NCBI GenBank assembly: GCA_024280115.1 | Contig: JAJRQT010000013.1 | Location: 1 to 64,000, forward strand | Source: Bacteroidota bacterium | GTDB taxonomy: Bacteria; Bacteroidota; Bacteroidia; Cytophagales; Cyclobacteriaceae | Length of the DNA stretch: 64,000 nucleotides | Direction: 5' to 3' | Part shown: piece by piece, positions 45,449 to 55,220 of the stretch | Position numbering within the stretch: position 1 is the stretch's first letter | Layout of the letters: every line of letters begins with the position of its first letter | Program-made: the position numbers and the translations under genes | Notes under the pieces: model-generated | The model's input: the letters and a program-made list of their open reading frames with translations, nothing else | Databases searched by the model: none | What the model was told of the DNA's origin: nothing

Positions 45449-48115
45449 ATGCTTACGAATAACAAACCTTTTTACATATTTTTTTCGCTGATATTCTTCG
45501 GATCATTGGCTTCAGCACAAAAGTTGGATGATTTTGAATACAGGGGTTCCTCAAAATCTACCCAAAACCCGATAATTAATGCTTATCAGTTTAACGGATA
45601 TACAAATCACTGGCACAATGTAAACCGGGATTGGATTCGATATGGAAATCTGTTTAAAATGGCTAAGGACAATGTGGAATATAGCATTTTGCAAGGCAAG
45701 GTTGACATTGCGGAAGATATGGGCTTTCCAGGGTTGATTATGCAAGAAGGTTTTATGAATGGCCTTTTGTCCAATCCTTATGATATATTGGACAATCCCA
45801 GTATGGCTGATCTGGAGAATTCTATAGCAAAAGAAAACTTATTGATTTTCATTGACCCAAAAACAGTGACAGGGAAAAAAGTTATGGCAAAATTTCCGGC
45901 GGATAAGGAGTGGGCTAAAAGTTTGAAAAGCTATCAATATGGTGCGACGGATCTGAAAAGAGCAGATGCTTACTGCCTTGAAAATGACAACCGGAAACTA
46001 TTCATTGTCAGCTCATCAAATGCAAAAACGAGAGCAGGAATCAAGATACTTATAAATAATACAAAGGAAGTAATCGACAATTATGATCTGCATAAGGGTT
46101 GGTTTGGCGCTCAGACTTTACTGAAAAGTGTAACAAGTATGGGGGGACATCCTTTAGAAGTAATCGGGAAAGGCATGAATGAAGGCAATAGTTGGTTTGT
46201 TTTTAACGGCTATATGGATTTTTTGGCCAAAGACGAACTCAGCGAATGGATGGAACAAGTAAATCTTCCTGTAATAACAGATGTGGGTTTTTCACCCATT
46301 TACGGATGCAAAGATTGGGATGAATTTCAGAATCAAAGTTTATTCACTAAGGAATCCTGGATTGATTATGCATGCAAAAAGGATGGTTATATTTTCCGGA
46401 ATGTATGGGATACGCTTTCTGATCCATTTCATTATGATGGTTACCTGGCAACTGAAGGAAATAAGGAGCAAATTGATAGGGAGAATGTGCCGTTTGTATT
46501 GAGAACAGGTAGTTTAGAAAAGAATGCGTTGTCAAGCATGGTACTATTTCTTGAAAAGGACGAACCACTCACCCGGGAGAGCATGTGGGCTGCTATTATG
46601 GACAGAAGAGAAGTCGGGATACTTGGAATGGGCAAAATGATGGGGCCTGCCATGTACCGCAATGCACTTGAAATGCTGTTGTTGGACAGGGAATTTCTTG
46701 AAGAATATTTTGGCGACCGGATAAACCTGGAAGCAAGGGTGGAGGGTTACGATTTACAGGTGACAGTTACAAATACCGGTTCGGAATCAATTCCCGGTAC
46801 GTTGGAATTAACATTACCTTCCTCTCTTAGCATAAAGAATAGTTCTTCAGTCTCAATTAACCTTCCTGAAAGAAGTACTAAAACACTTCATTTTCCCTTA
46901 TTGCCAACACCGGAAGCAATGGAAAACACAAATCCTGTTGCTATTCATTTTACCTGGAATGGAAGAAAAAAGAGCACGGTGGCTATGTTCGATTTACCTC
47001 AGGCGATATCGGTTCATCGGCTTTTATACGCTCATTCACCAGTAGTAAACTACCCTGTTACAATTCATAATTTTAAAGATAAGTCTTCTTTTCCCGTCAA
47101 AGTACAGGTCGTCAGTGCTGAAAATGGAAAACAAGTAATTTATAATACATCACAAATTTGTGAAACTTCTCAGGGGACATTTAAGGACATGATGTTTAAA
47201 CTGGAACTACCCGCTGGGAATTATAAGGTAAATGTGACCGCATTGGGGGTGGATTATTCCTCGCAACTGGGTGTCGGAAAAGCAGAGGGAAAATCATACG
47301 TACATGTACTCGATCTGAATGGCGATGGGGTTGATGAATACCGTATGGAAAATGACAGTGTTCAAATAACTCTTTTAGCAACCGGTGCACGTGTAATTGA
47401 ATACATAATAAAAAGCCGAGAGGACAATGCATTATTTAAAATATGGCCAAAGAAAGCCATCGATGATAAGCGCCCTTTTAGAAAAAGAGGATATTATCCC
47501 TATGGAGGATTCGAGGATTTTCTGGGACAGGCCAGTATGGAAACTCACCAGGTTTACGAAACTGAAATATTGAAAAAAGAAGGAGACTATGTGCGTGTGA
47601 GAATGTGGACGGATTATTTTGGAAACAGGTTAGAAAAGACATTCACCCTTTATGGAAATTCGCCTTTACTTGAAGTCCGTTTCGCATTGACATTTAAAAA
47701 CCCGGAGGCTAACGTAATCGCTCCAGTACCAATCCTTGTGCTGGGTAAAAAACATTGGACCGAAGATGTATATACAGTGCCCGAGTTGGATGGATTGCAT
47801 GAGTACAGAATGCAACCTGAAAGATACTTTGGCAGGATATTTTTCTTAAAGGAAGGATGGAATGCGGGCTATGATACTAAAGAAGATATTACTTTTATAG
47901 GGGCTTATCCTGTAGATCAGCCTTTATTTTTACATATGTTTATGAATCATCCAAGGAATGGAGATGCACATCATTATTTTGCTGAGTTTCAGCCTTGGGT
48001 GCCAATATATCAATCGAGTACAATGTATTTTTCCTTTTATATGTGGGGAGCCGGTGGCCCTTGGGAAAATGGTTTAAAAGATTTAAGAAAAATGAATTTG
48101 ATTACGACAAGATAG
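45449..48115 (+). CDS. 890-residue secreted protein, paralogue B
   Basis: This 888-residue protein is collinear with paralogues A and C. It has a signal peptide (GSLASAQ), then YQFNGYTNHWHN, VDIAEDMGFPGLIMQEGF, DLHKGWFGAQ, GMNEGNSWFVFNGYMDFLAK, MDRREVGIL, GKMMGPAMYR, the middle Ig-like domains, the Ca-type loop DLNGDGVDEYRMEN and the C-terminal supersandwich-like domain (RGYYPYGGFEDFLGQ; NGLKDLRKMNLITTR). The C-terminal domain is the best conserved among the three. A stretch at 45590-45754 is nearly identical at DNA level to paralogue C. I do not recognise the family; a secreted role on carbohydrates is only inferred from neighbours. Confidence 0.75.
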   Translation: MLTNNKPFYIFFSLIFFGSLASAQKLDDFEYRGSSKSTQNPIINAYQFNGYTNHWHNVNRDWIRYGNLFKMAKDNVEYSILQGKVDIAEDMGFPGLIMQEGFMNGLLSNPYDILDNPSMADLENSIAKENLLIFIDPKTVTGKKVMAKFPADKEWAKSLKSYQYGATDLKRADAYCLENDNRKLFIVSSSNAKTRAGIKILINNTKEVIDNYDLHKGWFGAQTLLKSVTSMGGHPLEVIGKGMNEGNSWFVFNGYMDFLAKDELSEWMEQVNLPVITDVGFSPIYGCKDWDEFQNQSLFTKESWIDYACKKDGYIFRNVWDTLSDPFHYDGYLATEGNKEQIDRENVPFVLRTGSLEKNALSSMVLFLEKDEPLTRESMWAAIMDRREVGILGMGKMMGPAMYRNALEMLLLDREFLEEYFGDRINLEARVEGYDLQVTVTNTGSESIPGTLELTLPSSLSIKNSSSVSINLPERSTKTLHFPLLPTPEAMENTNPVAIHFTWNGRKKSTVAMFDLPQAISVHRLLYAHSPVVNYPVTIHNFKDKSSFPVKVQVVSAENGKQVIYNTSQICETSQGTFKDMMFKLELPAGNYKVNVTALGVDYSSQLGVGKAEGKSYVHVLDLNGDGVDEYRMENDSVQITLLATGARVIEYIIKSREDNALFKIWPKKAIDDKRPFRKRGYYPYGGFEDFLGQASMETHQVYETEILKKEGDYVRVRMWTDYFGNRLEKTFTLYGNSPLLEVRFALTFKNPEANVIAPVPILVLGKKHWTEDVYTVPELDGLHEYRMQPERYFGRIFFLKEGWNAGYDTKEDITFIGAYPVDQPLFLHMFMNHPRNGDAHHYFAEFQPWVPIYQSSTMYFSFYMWGAGGPWENGLKDLRKMNLITTR

Positions 48116-48166
48116 AGTTAAAAAGGATGAGGGATTAATTATAATACTTGCAATAAAAGAAATACT

Positions 48167-49270
48167 ATGGAGAAATCATTTTTATTTATTTTAATACTAG
48201 CCTTTGCATTTGGATGTAAAAAAAAGAAAGATGTCAATGTTGAAACCGTTCTCAAAAATTATTCAAATAGTTTATCAGAATTAAAAAAAGCGGAATATAA
48301 AATTCAACAAATAGATACATTTACGAGTGGAAACGTGTGGAATAATAAGGGTCAGGCTATTATTGAACGGGAAAAAACTGATAGTTTGTTTGGGTTTTAC
48401 TTTTTTGGAGAAAGATATGATATTAAAAAACAATACATATATGATGGAAATAATGAATTTAGAATTGACATTGAAAAGAAAAACTTTAAGATCCGTGAGC
48501 CGGGTATTGGATTCTTAGGATCACCTGGCGGACAAATGATATCTAAAAATCTTATTTTTCCAGATACAATTTATAAATCAGTGCAGCTTACAGAGCATCA
48601 AACCAGCTATGAATTGAAGTATCTTTACGAAGATAATCCAACTCTTCAGGTAATCAATCATTACAAAATAATTGAACTTGACAAGAAAACATTTATACCA
48701 AAAAAAATAACTAATTCTTATGAGAGATTGGGAGAAAAAGCATCGCAAACAAGTATCATCACTGATTTGAAAATAAACTCTGATGTCTTAAAAACAATTG
48801 AGGAAATAAAGATTAAACTTCAGGATTTTGAAATAGTAGTTAATAAACCAGATACAGGTAATCATTTAATTGGAATGGAATTGCCTAAATTAAAATTGGC
48901 GAATCTGTTTGACCAAGAAAAACTAATATTTATAAACAAAGGCAAGATTGTTCTATTGGATTTTTGGGAAGTATGGTGTAGTCCTTGTATTAAGTCTTTA
49001 CCTGAAGTAGAAAAAATCAATGAGAAATATGGTGATAAAATAGATGTGTTTGGAATAGTAACTGATAATATTGAAAAGGCAGAAGATTTTGCAAGGTTAA
49101 AACAATTATCTTTTATCAATCTGATCGGAAATAAAGTTTTTAAAAAAGAATTAAAAGTTAGGGGTGTCCCAAAATACTTTTTAATTGATAAAGAAGGCTT
49201 TATACGAAAAGAATATATTGGCTTTAGTACTGAAATTCAAAAAGATATTGAGTTAATGATAGCTGAATAA
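48167..49270 (+). CDS. thioredoxin-like (TlpA-type) lipoprotein
   Basis: The product has 367 residues: a lipobox FAFGC (Cys17), a long beta-rich N-terminal domain of about 220 residues with no name I can give, then a thioredoxin/TlpA domain (LLDFWEVWCSPCIKSLPEVEKI with the redox CxxC, and a cis-Pro motif VRGVPKYFLID). Such lipoproteins act as periplasmic reductases or peroxiredoxin-like proteins in Bacteroidota. It is inserted between paralogues B and C on the same strand, 51 nt after B. A role in keeping the secreted array proteins in a correct disulphide state is possible, but those proteins have few Cys. Confidence 0.85.
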   Translation: MEKSFLFILILAFAFGCKKKKDVNVETVLKNYSNSLSELKKAEYKIQQIDTFTSGNVWNNKGQAIIEREKTDSLFGFYFFGERYDIKKQYIYDGNNEFRIDIEKKNFKIREPGIGFLGSPGGQMISKNLIFPDTIYKSVQLTEHQTSYELKYLYEDNPTLQVINHYKIIELDKKTFIPKKITNSYERLGEKASQTSIITDLKINSDVLKTIEEIKIKLQDFEIVVNKPDTGNHLIGMELPKLKLANLFDQEKLIFINKGKIVLLDFWEVWCSPCIKSLPEVEKINEKYGDKIDVFGIVTDNIEKAEDFARLKQLSFINLIGNKVFKKELKVRGVPKYFLIDKEGFIRKEYIGFSTEIQKDIELMIAE

Positions 49271-49375
49271 ATCCAGCATGTAACAATAGAAAGCTGCAAT
49301 ATCCACACAAGGCTGATACGCAAAGCCTACGATTGTCACGGACAATACTTATGATATAGTTATAAACAGAAAACT

Positions 49376-52048
49376 ATGATTAGGATCAATAAATTTTTAC
49401 CATACCTATTATTCTTGGTACTAATTGGATCATTGGCTTCAGCTCAAAAGCTGGATGATTTCGAATATAAAGGATCCGGTAATCCTGCGCAAAACCCGGG
49501 GGTAAATGAATATCAATTTAACGGATATACAAATCACTGGCACAATGCCTACCTGGATTGGATTCGATATGGAAATCTGTTTAAAATGGCTAAGGACAAT
49601 GTAGAGTATAGCATTTTGCAAAGCAAGGTTGACATTGCGGAAGATATGGGGTTTCCAGGGTTGATTATGCAAGAAGGTTTTTTTAAAAATTTAACTTCTG
49701 ATCTGTATCATTTGATGGATGATCCTACCAGGGCGGAGCTGGAAGATAGTTTAGAAAATGGAAACGTACTTGTTTTTGTAGATCCTCAAACTGCACTCGG
49801 TAATGAGTTGACGAATGGTTTGTCTCAACGAGAAATCTGGACAGAGAAATTAAAAAGTCACCAATATGGTTCTACTGACTTAAAAAGAATTGACGCATAT
49901 TTCCTTCAAAAGGAAGATAAATATCTTTTTGTGGTTAGTTCAAATGATGATGATACCAGAAACAAATTCAGACAACTGATAAGCAACGCAGAAAATATCA
50001 TACAAAAATATGATATGCATAAAGGTTGGTTTGGGGCCTATTCATTATTGAAAAGCGTAACCATTACCTCAGGTCATCCTTTGGAAATAATTGGGAAAGG
50101 CATGAATGAAGGGAATAGCTGGTTTGTCTTTGATGGTTATATGGATTTTCTAGCTAAAGATGAATTGAATGAATGGATGAAAGAAGTGAATTTGCCAATA
50201 GTAACTGATGTTGGTTACTCAAAGTTATACGGATGCGATGATTATGATGGTTTTCAAAATCAGAGGATGTTCACAAAAGAAACCTGGCTTGAATTCGCAA
50301 AGCAAAAAAATGGATATGTATTCCGCAATGTATATAGCAAATCAGATGACCCTTATCATTATGACGGATATATTGCACAAGAAGGCAACAAGGAACAAAT
50401 AGACAATGAGAATGTGCCATTCATATTAAAAACCGGTAAGCTGGAGGGTAATAATTTGGCCAGTATGGTCCTTTTTCTGGATAAAGGAAAGGCGCTAACC
50501 AGGGAAAATATGTGGGACGCCATTCTCGACAGACGCGAGGTTGGCATTTTAGCACAGGGCAAAATGATGGGTCCGGCTAAGTATCGAAATGCACTGCAAT
50601 TGTTATTGCTGGACAGGGTTTATCTGGAAGAATACTTCGGAGACCGCATCAATCTGGAAGCTGAGGTGGAAGGTTATGAATTGAATGTCACCGTAACCAA
50701 TACCTATCCCAATGAAATGAATGGATCATTAGTTTTAACTTTACCGGATCAATTGAAAATTGAAGATTCCGAATCCTTGGATTTTAGTCTGCCCGCTCAA
50801 AGTAAAGGCGCCTATTCGTTTAAAATCCAGCCGGATGCCTCCTCCATGGGAAGAACCAATCCGATTGCAGTTCATTGCAGTTGGAATGACAATGAAAAAA
50901 GCACATTAGCTATGCTCGATCTTCCTCCGGCAATATCTGTTCATCAGCTTTTATATGGCCATACTCCCAAAGTTAGCTTCCCGGTTACGATACATAACTT
51001 TTCCGAAGAAACATCATTTCCTGTTCAAGTTCAGGTATTTGAAAAGGATAATGACAAAACAGTTGTATTTGAAAGCGAACAAACTTGCAGAGCAGAACAG
51101 GGTTCTTATGAGGAATTGATTTTTGAATTGAAAATTCCTGACGGAAAATACAATGTTAAGGTTTCTACCCTGGGACAAGAATATACCTCCCAGTTAGGAG
51201 TAGGGAAAAACGAGGGGAATTCTGTTGTAAGAGAAATTGATATTAATGGTGATGGAATTAGTGAATTCCAGATGGAAAACGACAGTGTGAAAATTATCCT
51301 ACTTGCAACAGGCGCCAGGGTAATTAAATACATCGTAAAAAGCCGGAATGACAATATATTTTCTGAAATATGGCCGGAAAAAGCAATTGATGATAAACGC
51401 CCATTCAGATATAGAGGTTATTATCCATACGGAGGATTTGAAGATTTTCTGGGGCAAGGCAGCATGGAAACTCATACGATCTATAATGTAGAAATTGTTA
51501 AACAAGATGGTGATTTCGTTCGCGTAAAAATGTGGACAGATTATTTTGGGAACAGATTGGAGAAAACATTTACCCTTTACGGGAATTCACCTCTGTTGGA
51601 GGTTCGTTTTGCCTTAAATTTCAAAGATCCCTACGCTAATGTTCTTGGCCCTCAGCCGATTCTTGAATTAGGAAGGCGACATTGGACCGAAGATGTATTT
51701 ACAATTCCTACCGTGGATGGATTACAAGAAATCAGGATGACCCCGGAAAGAAGGTGGGGACAGATATTTTATATGAGCGAAGGATGGAATGCAGGTTACG
51801 ATACCAGGGAAGATATTGCCTTCGTTGGCGCATTGCCCGTATCACAACCTTTGTTTTTGCACATGTTTTTGAATGATCCGGGGAATAAGGATGCGCATCA
51901 CTACTATGCTGAATTCCAGCCTTGGGTGCCTATAATTCAGAAAAGTACGATGTATTTTTCTTACTATATTTGGGGTGCCGGTGGTCCATGGGAAAATGGA
52001 TTGAAGGCCCTGAGAAATAGAAATCTGATCACCGAAATAAATCATTAA
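49376..52048 (+). CDS. 890-residue secreted protein, paralogue C
   Basis: This 890-residue protein is collinear with A and B: signal peptide (GSLASAQKLDDFEYKG), YQFNGYTNHWHN, DIAEDMGFPGLIMQEGFF, KGWFGAYSLLKSV, GMNEGNSWFVFDGYMDFLAK, LDRREVGILAQGKMMGPA, a Ca-type loop DINGDGISEFQMEN, and the C-terminal RGYYPYGGFEDFLGQGSMETH. It is closest to B around residues 45-105, where the DNA is nearly identical. It begins 105 nt after the thioredoxin gene and is followed at 43 nt by the 606-residue protein, so these may be one operon. The family is not recognised. Confidence 0.75.
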   Translation: MIRINKFLPYLLFLVLIGSLASAQKLDDFEYKGSGNPAQNPGVNEYQFNGYTNHWHNAYLDWIRYGNLFKMAKDNVEYSILQSKVDIAEDMGFPGLIMQEGFFKNLTSDLYHLMDDPTRAELEDSLENGNVLVFVDPQTALGNELTNGLSQREIWTEKLKSHQYGSTDLKRIDAYFLQKEDKYLFVVSSNDDDTRNKFRQLISNAENIIQKYDMHKGWFGAYSLLKSVTITSGHPLEIIGKGMNEGNSWFVFDGYMDFLAKDELNEWMKEVNLPIVTDVGYSKLYGCDDYDGFQNQRMFTKETWLEFAKQKNGYVFRNVYSKSDDPYHYDGYIAQEGNKEQIDNENVPFILKTGKLEGNNLASMVLFLDKGKALTRENMWDAILDRREVGILAQGKMMGPAKYRNALQLLLLDRVYLEEYFGDRINLEAEVEGYELNVTVTNTYPNEMNGSLVLTLPDQLKIEDSESLDFSLPAQSKGAYSFKIQPDASSMGRTNPIAVHCSWNDNEKSTLAMLDLPPAISVHQLLYGHTPKVSFPVTIHNFSEETSFPVQVQVFEKDNDKTVVFESEQTCRAEQGSYEELIFELKIPDGKYNVKVSTLGQEYTSQLGVGKNEGNSVVREIDINGDGISEFQMENDSVKIILLATGARVIKYIVKSRNDNIFSEIWPEKAIDDKRPFRYRGYYPYGGFEDFLGQGSMETHTIYNVEIVKQDGDFVRVKMWTDYFGNRLEKTFTLYGNSPLLEVRFALNFKDPYANVLGPQPILELGRRHWTEDVFTIPTVDGLQEIRMTPERRWGQIFYMSEGWNAGYDTREDIAFVGALPVSQPLFLHMFLNDPGNKDAHHYYAEFQPWVPIIQKSTMYFSYYIWGAGGPWENGLKALRNRNLITEINH

Positions 52049-52091
52049 GAGGAAGAAAATAAATTGATCGCATATTTAAAACACATAAAAA

Positions 52092-53912
52092 ATGAAAAAG
52101 CCTGTATTTTATCTTTTTACCTTATGTCTCCTGTTGTTTTTTGTTAATTCTAACTTTGCAAAAGGAGATAAGAATAAGGAACTGAAAATCAATAGTCTTG
52201 AGCTGGGATATCCATGTCCTGCCATTCCATTCTATCATTTTATAACAGAAATAGAATTACCCCAACCCTCAATAATCGAGGTTGAAGCTGCCGTGAACGG
52301 CAAAGTACTTCGATTTACAAATTTACACCGGGCTGATGAGATTACAGATTTGAGCAGACCGGCGCTGAGCCATCGAACACCTTCGGCTTATGGCTTGTCG
52401 CAAGATGGGACTTTATATAGAAAACCGCACATTGTCGGTTGGATAAAGTGGGTGCCTGGCGAAAAATATGAGATAAACATAAAAATCAGAGTTAAGAAGA
52501 ATGTTCATGCTTCAAAGGATGATGTGTTTTTATCATCGACAAAAACGCTGACAGCTCCATCCGGTGTTTCAGTATTTGACAAGTCCTGGAAAAACTATAA
52601 ATCCATCGTATTGTCTGAATCCGCCGGATTAGATCGAAAGGGGGAACCGGTAGAGGTGCTGCTTCCATTCTACCCCGATGAAGCCGTACATCTTACCCGC
52701 GAAATCCGGGTTGTATCTGTTGATCCTGTGACCCATGAATTGACGGAAGTACCAAGCCAGGTGTATGATATCATGAAATTTTTGGAAGAAGATGATCTCA
52801 ATCCGGATGCGAACGGAAATCCTACCCGTGAAACTCCACTCTGGATGCCAACAGTTACTGCCCGTGTTGCGTTTCTTGCCGATGTACCTGCAAAATCGAG
52901 CAAGGTTTATTTGATTTATTATAATAATGAAGACGCCCTGGCAAAAATGTACAAAACAGATCTCAGGGTTCAGGGCGAAGCGCCAGGTCTTCGAATCGAC
53001 AATAGCTTGTATTCCATTGTCCTTCATCCGGATTCAGGCCATTTGGATCAGGTCACCCTTAAGAGCAAACCAGATACTCCCTTATTTCACCGTATGGAAA
53101 CCAATGGAGCAATTCATTGGAATCCCGGTATTTATTCGCCGCCTACACCGTGGACACATACTGCTGACTGGAAGCCACCAGCCAATGTGAAATTCATGTC
53201 CGGACCGGTAATCGCCTCAACTGAGGTTTGGGATAATTTAAGAGAAATCCCTGAGGTGGACGCTTCAGTGAGATATGATTTTTACCCGGGTTTGCCCTAT
53301 TTCATCAGTACCACAACTATGAGGATTAACAATATAATTGAATGTATTGCACTCAGAAATGCTGAAATTGTTTTCAAACGTGAGCTCATCACGAATGCTG
53401 CCTGGTATGACGCCGTTCGAGACAGTGTTATCGTTTATGATGTTGCCGGTATGCCGGAACTCACCGACCTGCTCATAGAAGATGATGTGCCCTGGATTAC
53501 ATTTTTTAACAAAGATACCGGAATTGGATTTTGTGGTATTCAATTAAATTATGTCAATACGGGTCTGGAATCAAAATCACGGCTTTTAAATCCGTACTTA
53601 TATATTACAGGTGGGCCATGGATCTATTGGGCGCGAGCGCTTTCTCTAACCTTTCAGTCCTCAAACATGCAGCAGATGATCCCTGCCATGAAAGGTAATT
53701 TCTTTGCAGAAAAATGGGCCTATCTTACCTATGAAATAGCCGAAGGAGAAAAACCGTATGCCCCTGTTGTTGAATGGCAAAAACGCCTGACCAATCCTCT
53801 GAGGATACGCCTGGTAGAGGAGGTTGATGAACGCGTGTCAAGGACTGTCCACGAAATTTTCATTGACGAAGGAAAGAGCGGCTGGGAAAATAGGGATACA
53901 AGCAAGCATTAA
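52092..53912 (+). CDS. secreted beta-rich protein of unknown function
   Basis: The product is 606 residues with a signal peptide (about 1-23, ending NSNFAKG). The sequence is almost all beta strand: an N-terminal domain to about 190, a middle one with VEVLLPFYPDEAVHLTREI and the Asp/Asn-rich EEDDLNPDANGNPT, and a C-terminal half (LRIDNSLYSIVLHPDSGHLD, GGPWIYWARALSLTFQSS) that resembles polysaccharide-lyase or glycosidase supersandwich domains without a recognisable catalytic motif. It lies right after paralogue C and before the UroD-like gene. I could not name its family. A carbohydrate-active or binding role is plausible by context only. Confidence 0.7.
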   Translation: MKKPVFYLFTLCLLLFFVNSNFAKGDKNKELKINSLELGYPCPAIPFYHFITEIELPQPSIIEVEAAVNGKVLRFTNLHRADEITDLSRPALSHRTPSAYGLSQDGTLYRKPHIVGWIKWVPGEKYEINIKIRVKKNVHASKDDVFLSSTKTLTAPSGVSVFDKSWKNYKSIVLSESAGLDRKGEPVEVLLPFYPDEAVHLTREIRVVSVDPVTHELTEVPSQVYDIMKFLEEDDLNPDANGNPTRETPLWMPTVTARVAFLADVPAKSSKVYLIYYNNEDALAKMYKTDLRVQGEAPGLRIDNSLYSIVLHPDSGHLDQVTLKSKPDTPLFHRMETNGAIHWNPGIYSPPTPWTHTADWKPPANVKFMSGPVIASTEVWDNLREIPEVDASVRYDFYPGLPYFISTTTMRINNIIECIALRNAEIVFKRELITNAAWYDAVRDSVIVYDVAGMPELTDLLIEDDVPWITFFNKDTGIGFCGIQLNYVNTGLESKSRLLNPYLYITGGPWIYWARALSLTFQSSNMQQMIPAMKGNFFAEKWAYLTYEIAEGEKPYAPVVEWQKRLTNPLRIRLVEEVDERVSRTVHEIFIDEGKSGWENRDTSKH

Positions 53913-54043
53913 TCGATTAATGCAAAATCGAATGCAACTACTGGGGTGCTGGGTGCTGGTATGCTACTACATTTTTCAAACCGGGAACTGTGAACTAAAA
54001 AACCTGTATAGTTATAAAGATTATTAATAACTGAATTTTAGAT

Positions 54044-55111
54044 ATGATTTCATTTCAGGCAAGCGTTTCAAAAGGATGGTTACATAAAAACGGAGGCTTT
54101 GTATTTGATGAAAGATACTACAAAGATCCACTTTACAGACGGCTTCAGGACAGAAAGATGAACGGATTTGTCAATAGCAAATTTCCAAACTATCCGCTTT
54201 ATAATATGGAAGCCAACTTGATGCAAGCAGCTTACACAAATGAAAATCAGGTATTGGTAGGTGGTCTTCAACCAAACCTGATACTGGCTAAAGTCTTGGG
54301 TTCTGAGTTTGCATTTTACGACGATAAAGATTCTGATGTATCCGGCAATCCATTAAAAAATATATCTGCAGGGAAAGATCTTCCGGATATAAAGCAGATC
54401 CCGGATCACCCGTTTATTAAGGAATTGGATGCTCAAATCATTCATCTTAAAAACGAGCATCCGGAGTTGGAAATCATACCGCCTTTTTTCTGGGATAGCT
54501 CCGGCAGGGCAACTATTCATGGGATTATCACAACTTCCTTCAAACTGATTGGGGATGAAGCCATGATGATGATCATACTGGATCCGGATCTTCTTCATAT
54601 TGTCCATCAATGGATAACGGATGTTTATATTCTTCTCATAAATCACTTTGCGAAACTGGCGGGTATTCCAGTTACATCTGTCCATGTGGGAGAATGCTCG
54701 GGCACCATGATCTCAAATGAACAGTATCTTGAATTTATAACACCTTATGTTTCACAATTGGGGAAAGTTTTCGGGAAGATCCGGCTTCATTCATGTGGCC
54801 CCTCAGGTCATATTCTGGAAGCGATTGCGCAGATAGAAAACTTAACGGTAATTGATACCGGATCAAATACATCCATTGCCAAAATACGTGAAATGCAGGG
54901 CAACAATTTTGAGATTAATATTGAGCCTCCGGTAAAGTTGATGTTAACAAATGCGTCGAAAGAAGACCTTATAGACTGGCTGGATACTGTTCTTGAAGAA
55001 AATCAGGGAGGCCCGTTAAAATTCGTCTTTCACCTTGAATCCGGATATTCTACAGAAAATTGTTTACTGATCTACGATGAGTTGTTGAGAAGAAAACTGG
55101 TTGTCGAATAA
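54044..55111 (+). CDS. uroporphyrinogen decarboxylase / MtaA-type methyltransferase family protein
   Basis: This 355-residue cytoplasmic protein has no signal peptide. It has a UroD-like (beta/alpha)8 barrel with VHVGECSGTMISNEQYLEFI, IRLHSCGPSGHIL (the His-x-Cys-Gly motif that binds zinc in corrinoid or coenzyme-M methyltransferases such as MtaA/CmuA), and INIEPPVKLML. True HemE enzymes lack the HxCG motif, so a methyl transfer role, or a related C1 reaction, is more likely than haem synthesis. A substrate released from methylated sugars or aromatic methyl ethers is a speculative idea. It follows the 606-residue gene by 131 nt and is not in obvious translational coupling. Confidence 0.75.
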   Translation: MISFQASVSKGWLHKNGGFVFDERYYKDPLYRRLQDRKMNGFVNSKFPNYPLYNMEANLMQAAYTNENQVLVGGLQPNLILAKVLGSEFAFYDDKDSDVSGNPLKNISAGKDLPDIKQIPDHPFIKELDAQIIHLKNEHPELEIIPPFFWDSSGRATIHGIITTSFKLIGDEAMMMIILDPDLLHIVHQWITDVYILLINHFAKLAGIPVTSVHVGECSGTMISNEQYLEFITPYVSQLGKVFGKIRLHSCGPSGHILEAIAQIENLTVIDTGSNTSIAKIREMQGNNFEINIEPPVKLMLTNASKEDLIDWLDTVLEENQGGPLKFVFHLESGYSTENCLLIYDELLRRKLVVE

Positions 55112-55120
55112 GATGAAACT

Positions 55121-55183
55121 CTTCGCTGGCGCGTATTTGCGATTCACATATATTCTTGCTGGCACGCATTTGTAATGCGTACC
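55121..55183. repeat. two tandem CTT(C)GCTGGC repeat units
   Basis: CTTCGCTGGCGCGTATTTGC (55121-55140) and CTTGCTGGCACGCATTTG...GCGTACC (55155-55183) are two variants of one short motif. The second is the reverse complement match of the 26966-26994 palindrome. Non-coding. Confidence 0.5.
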
Positions 55184-55220
55184 GATTTTTCATAGTATTT
55201 GCAATACAAAACCATAAAAT

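Noticed and set aside
53925..54020. GCTGGGTGCTGG-rich spacer as a CRISPR or tandem array
   Set aside because: The units are short, irregular and lack spacers; it looks like ordinary low-complexity intergenic sequence.
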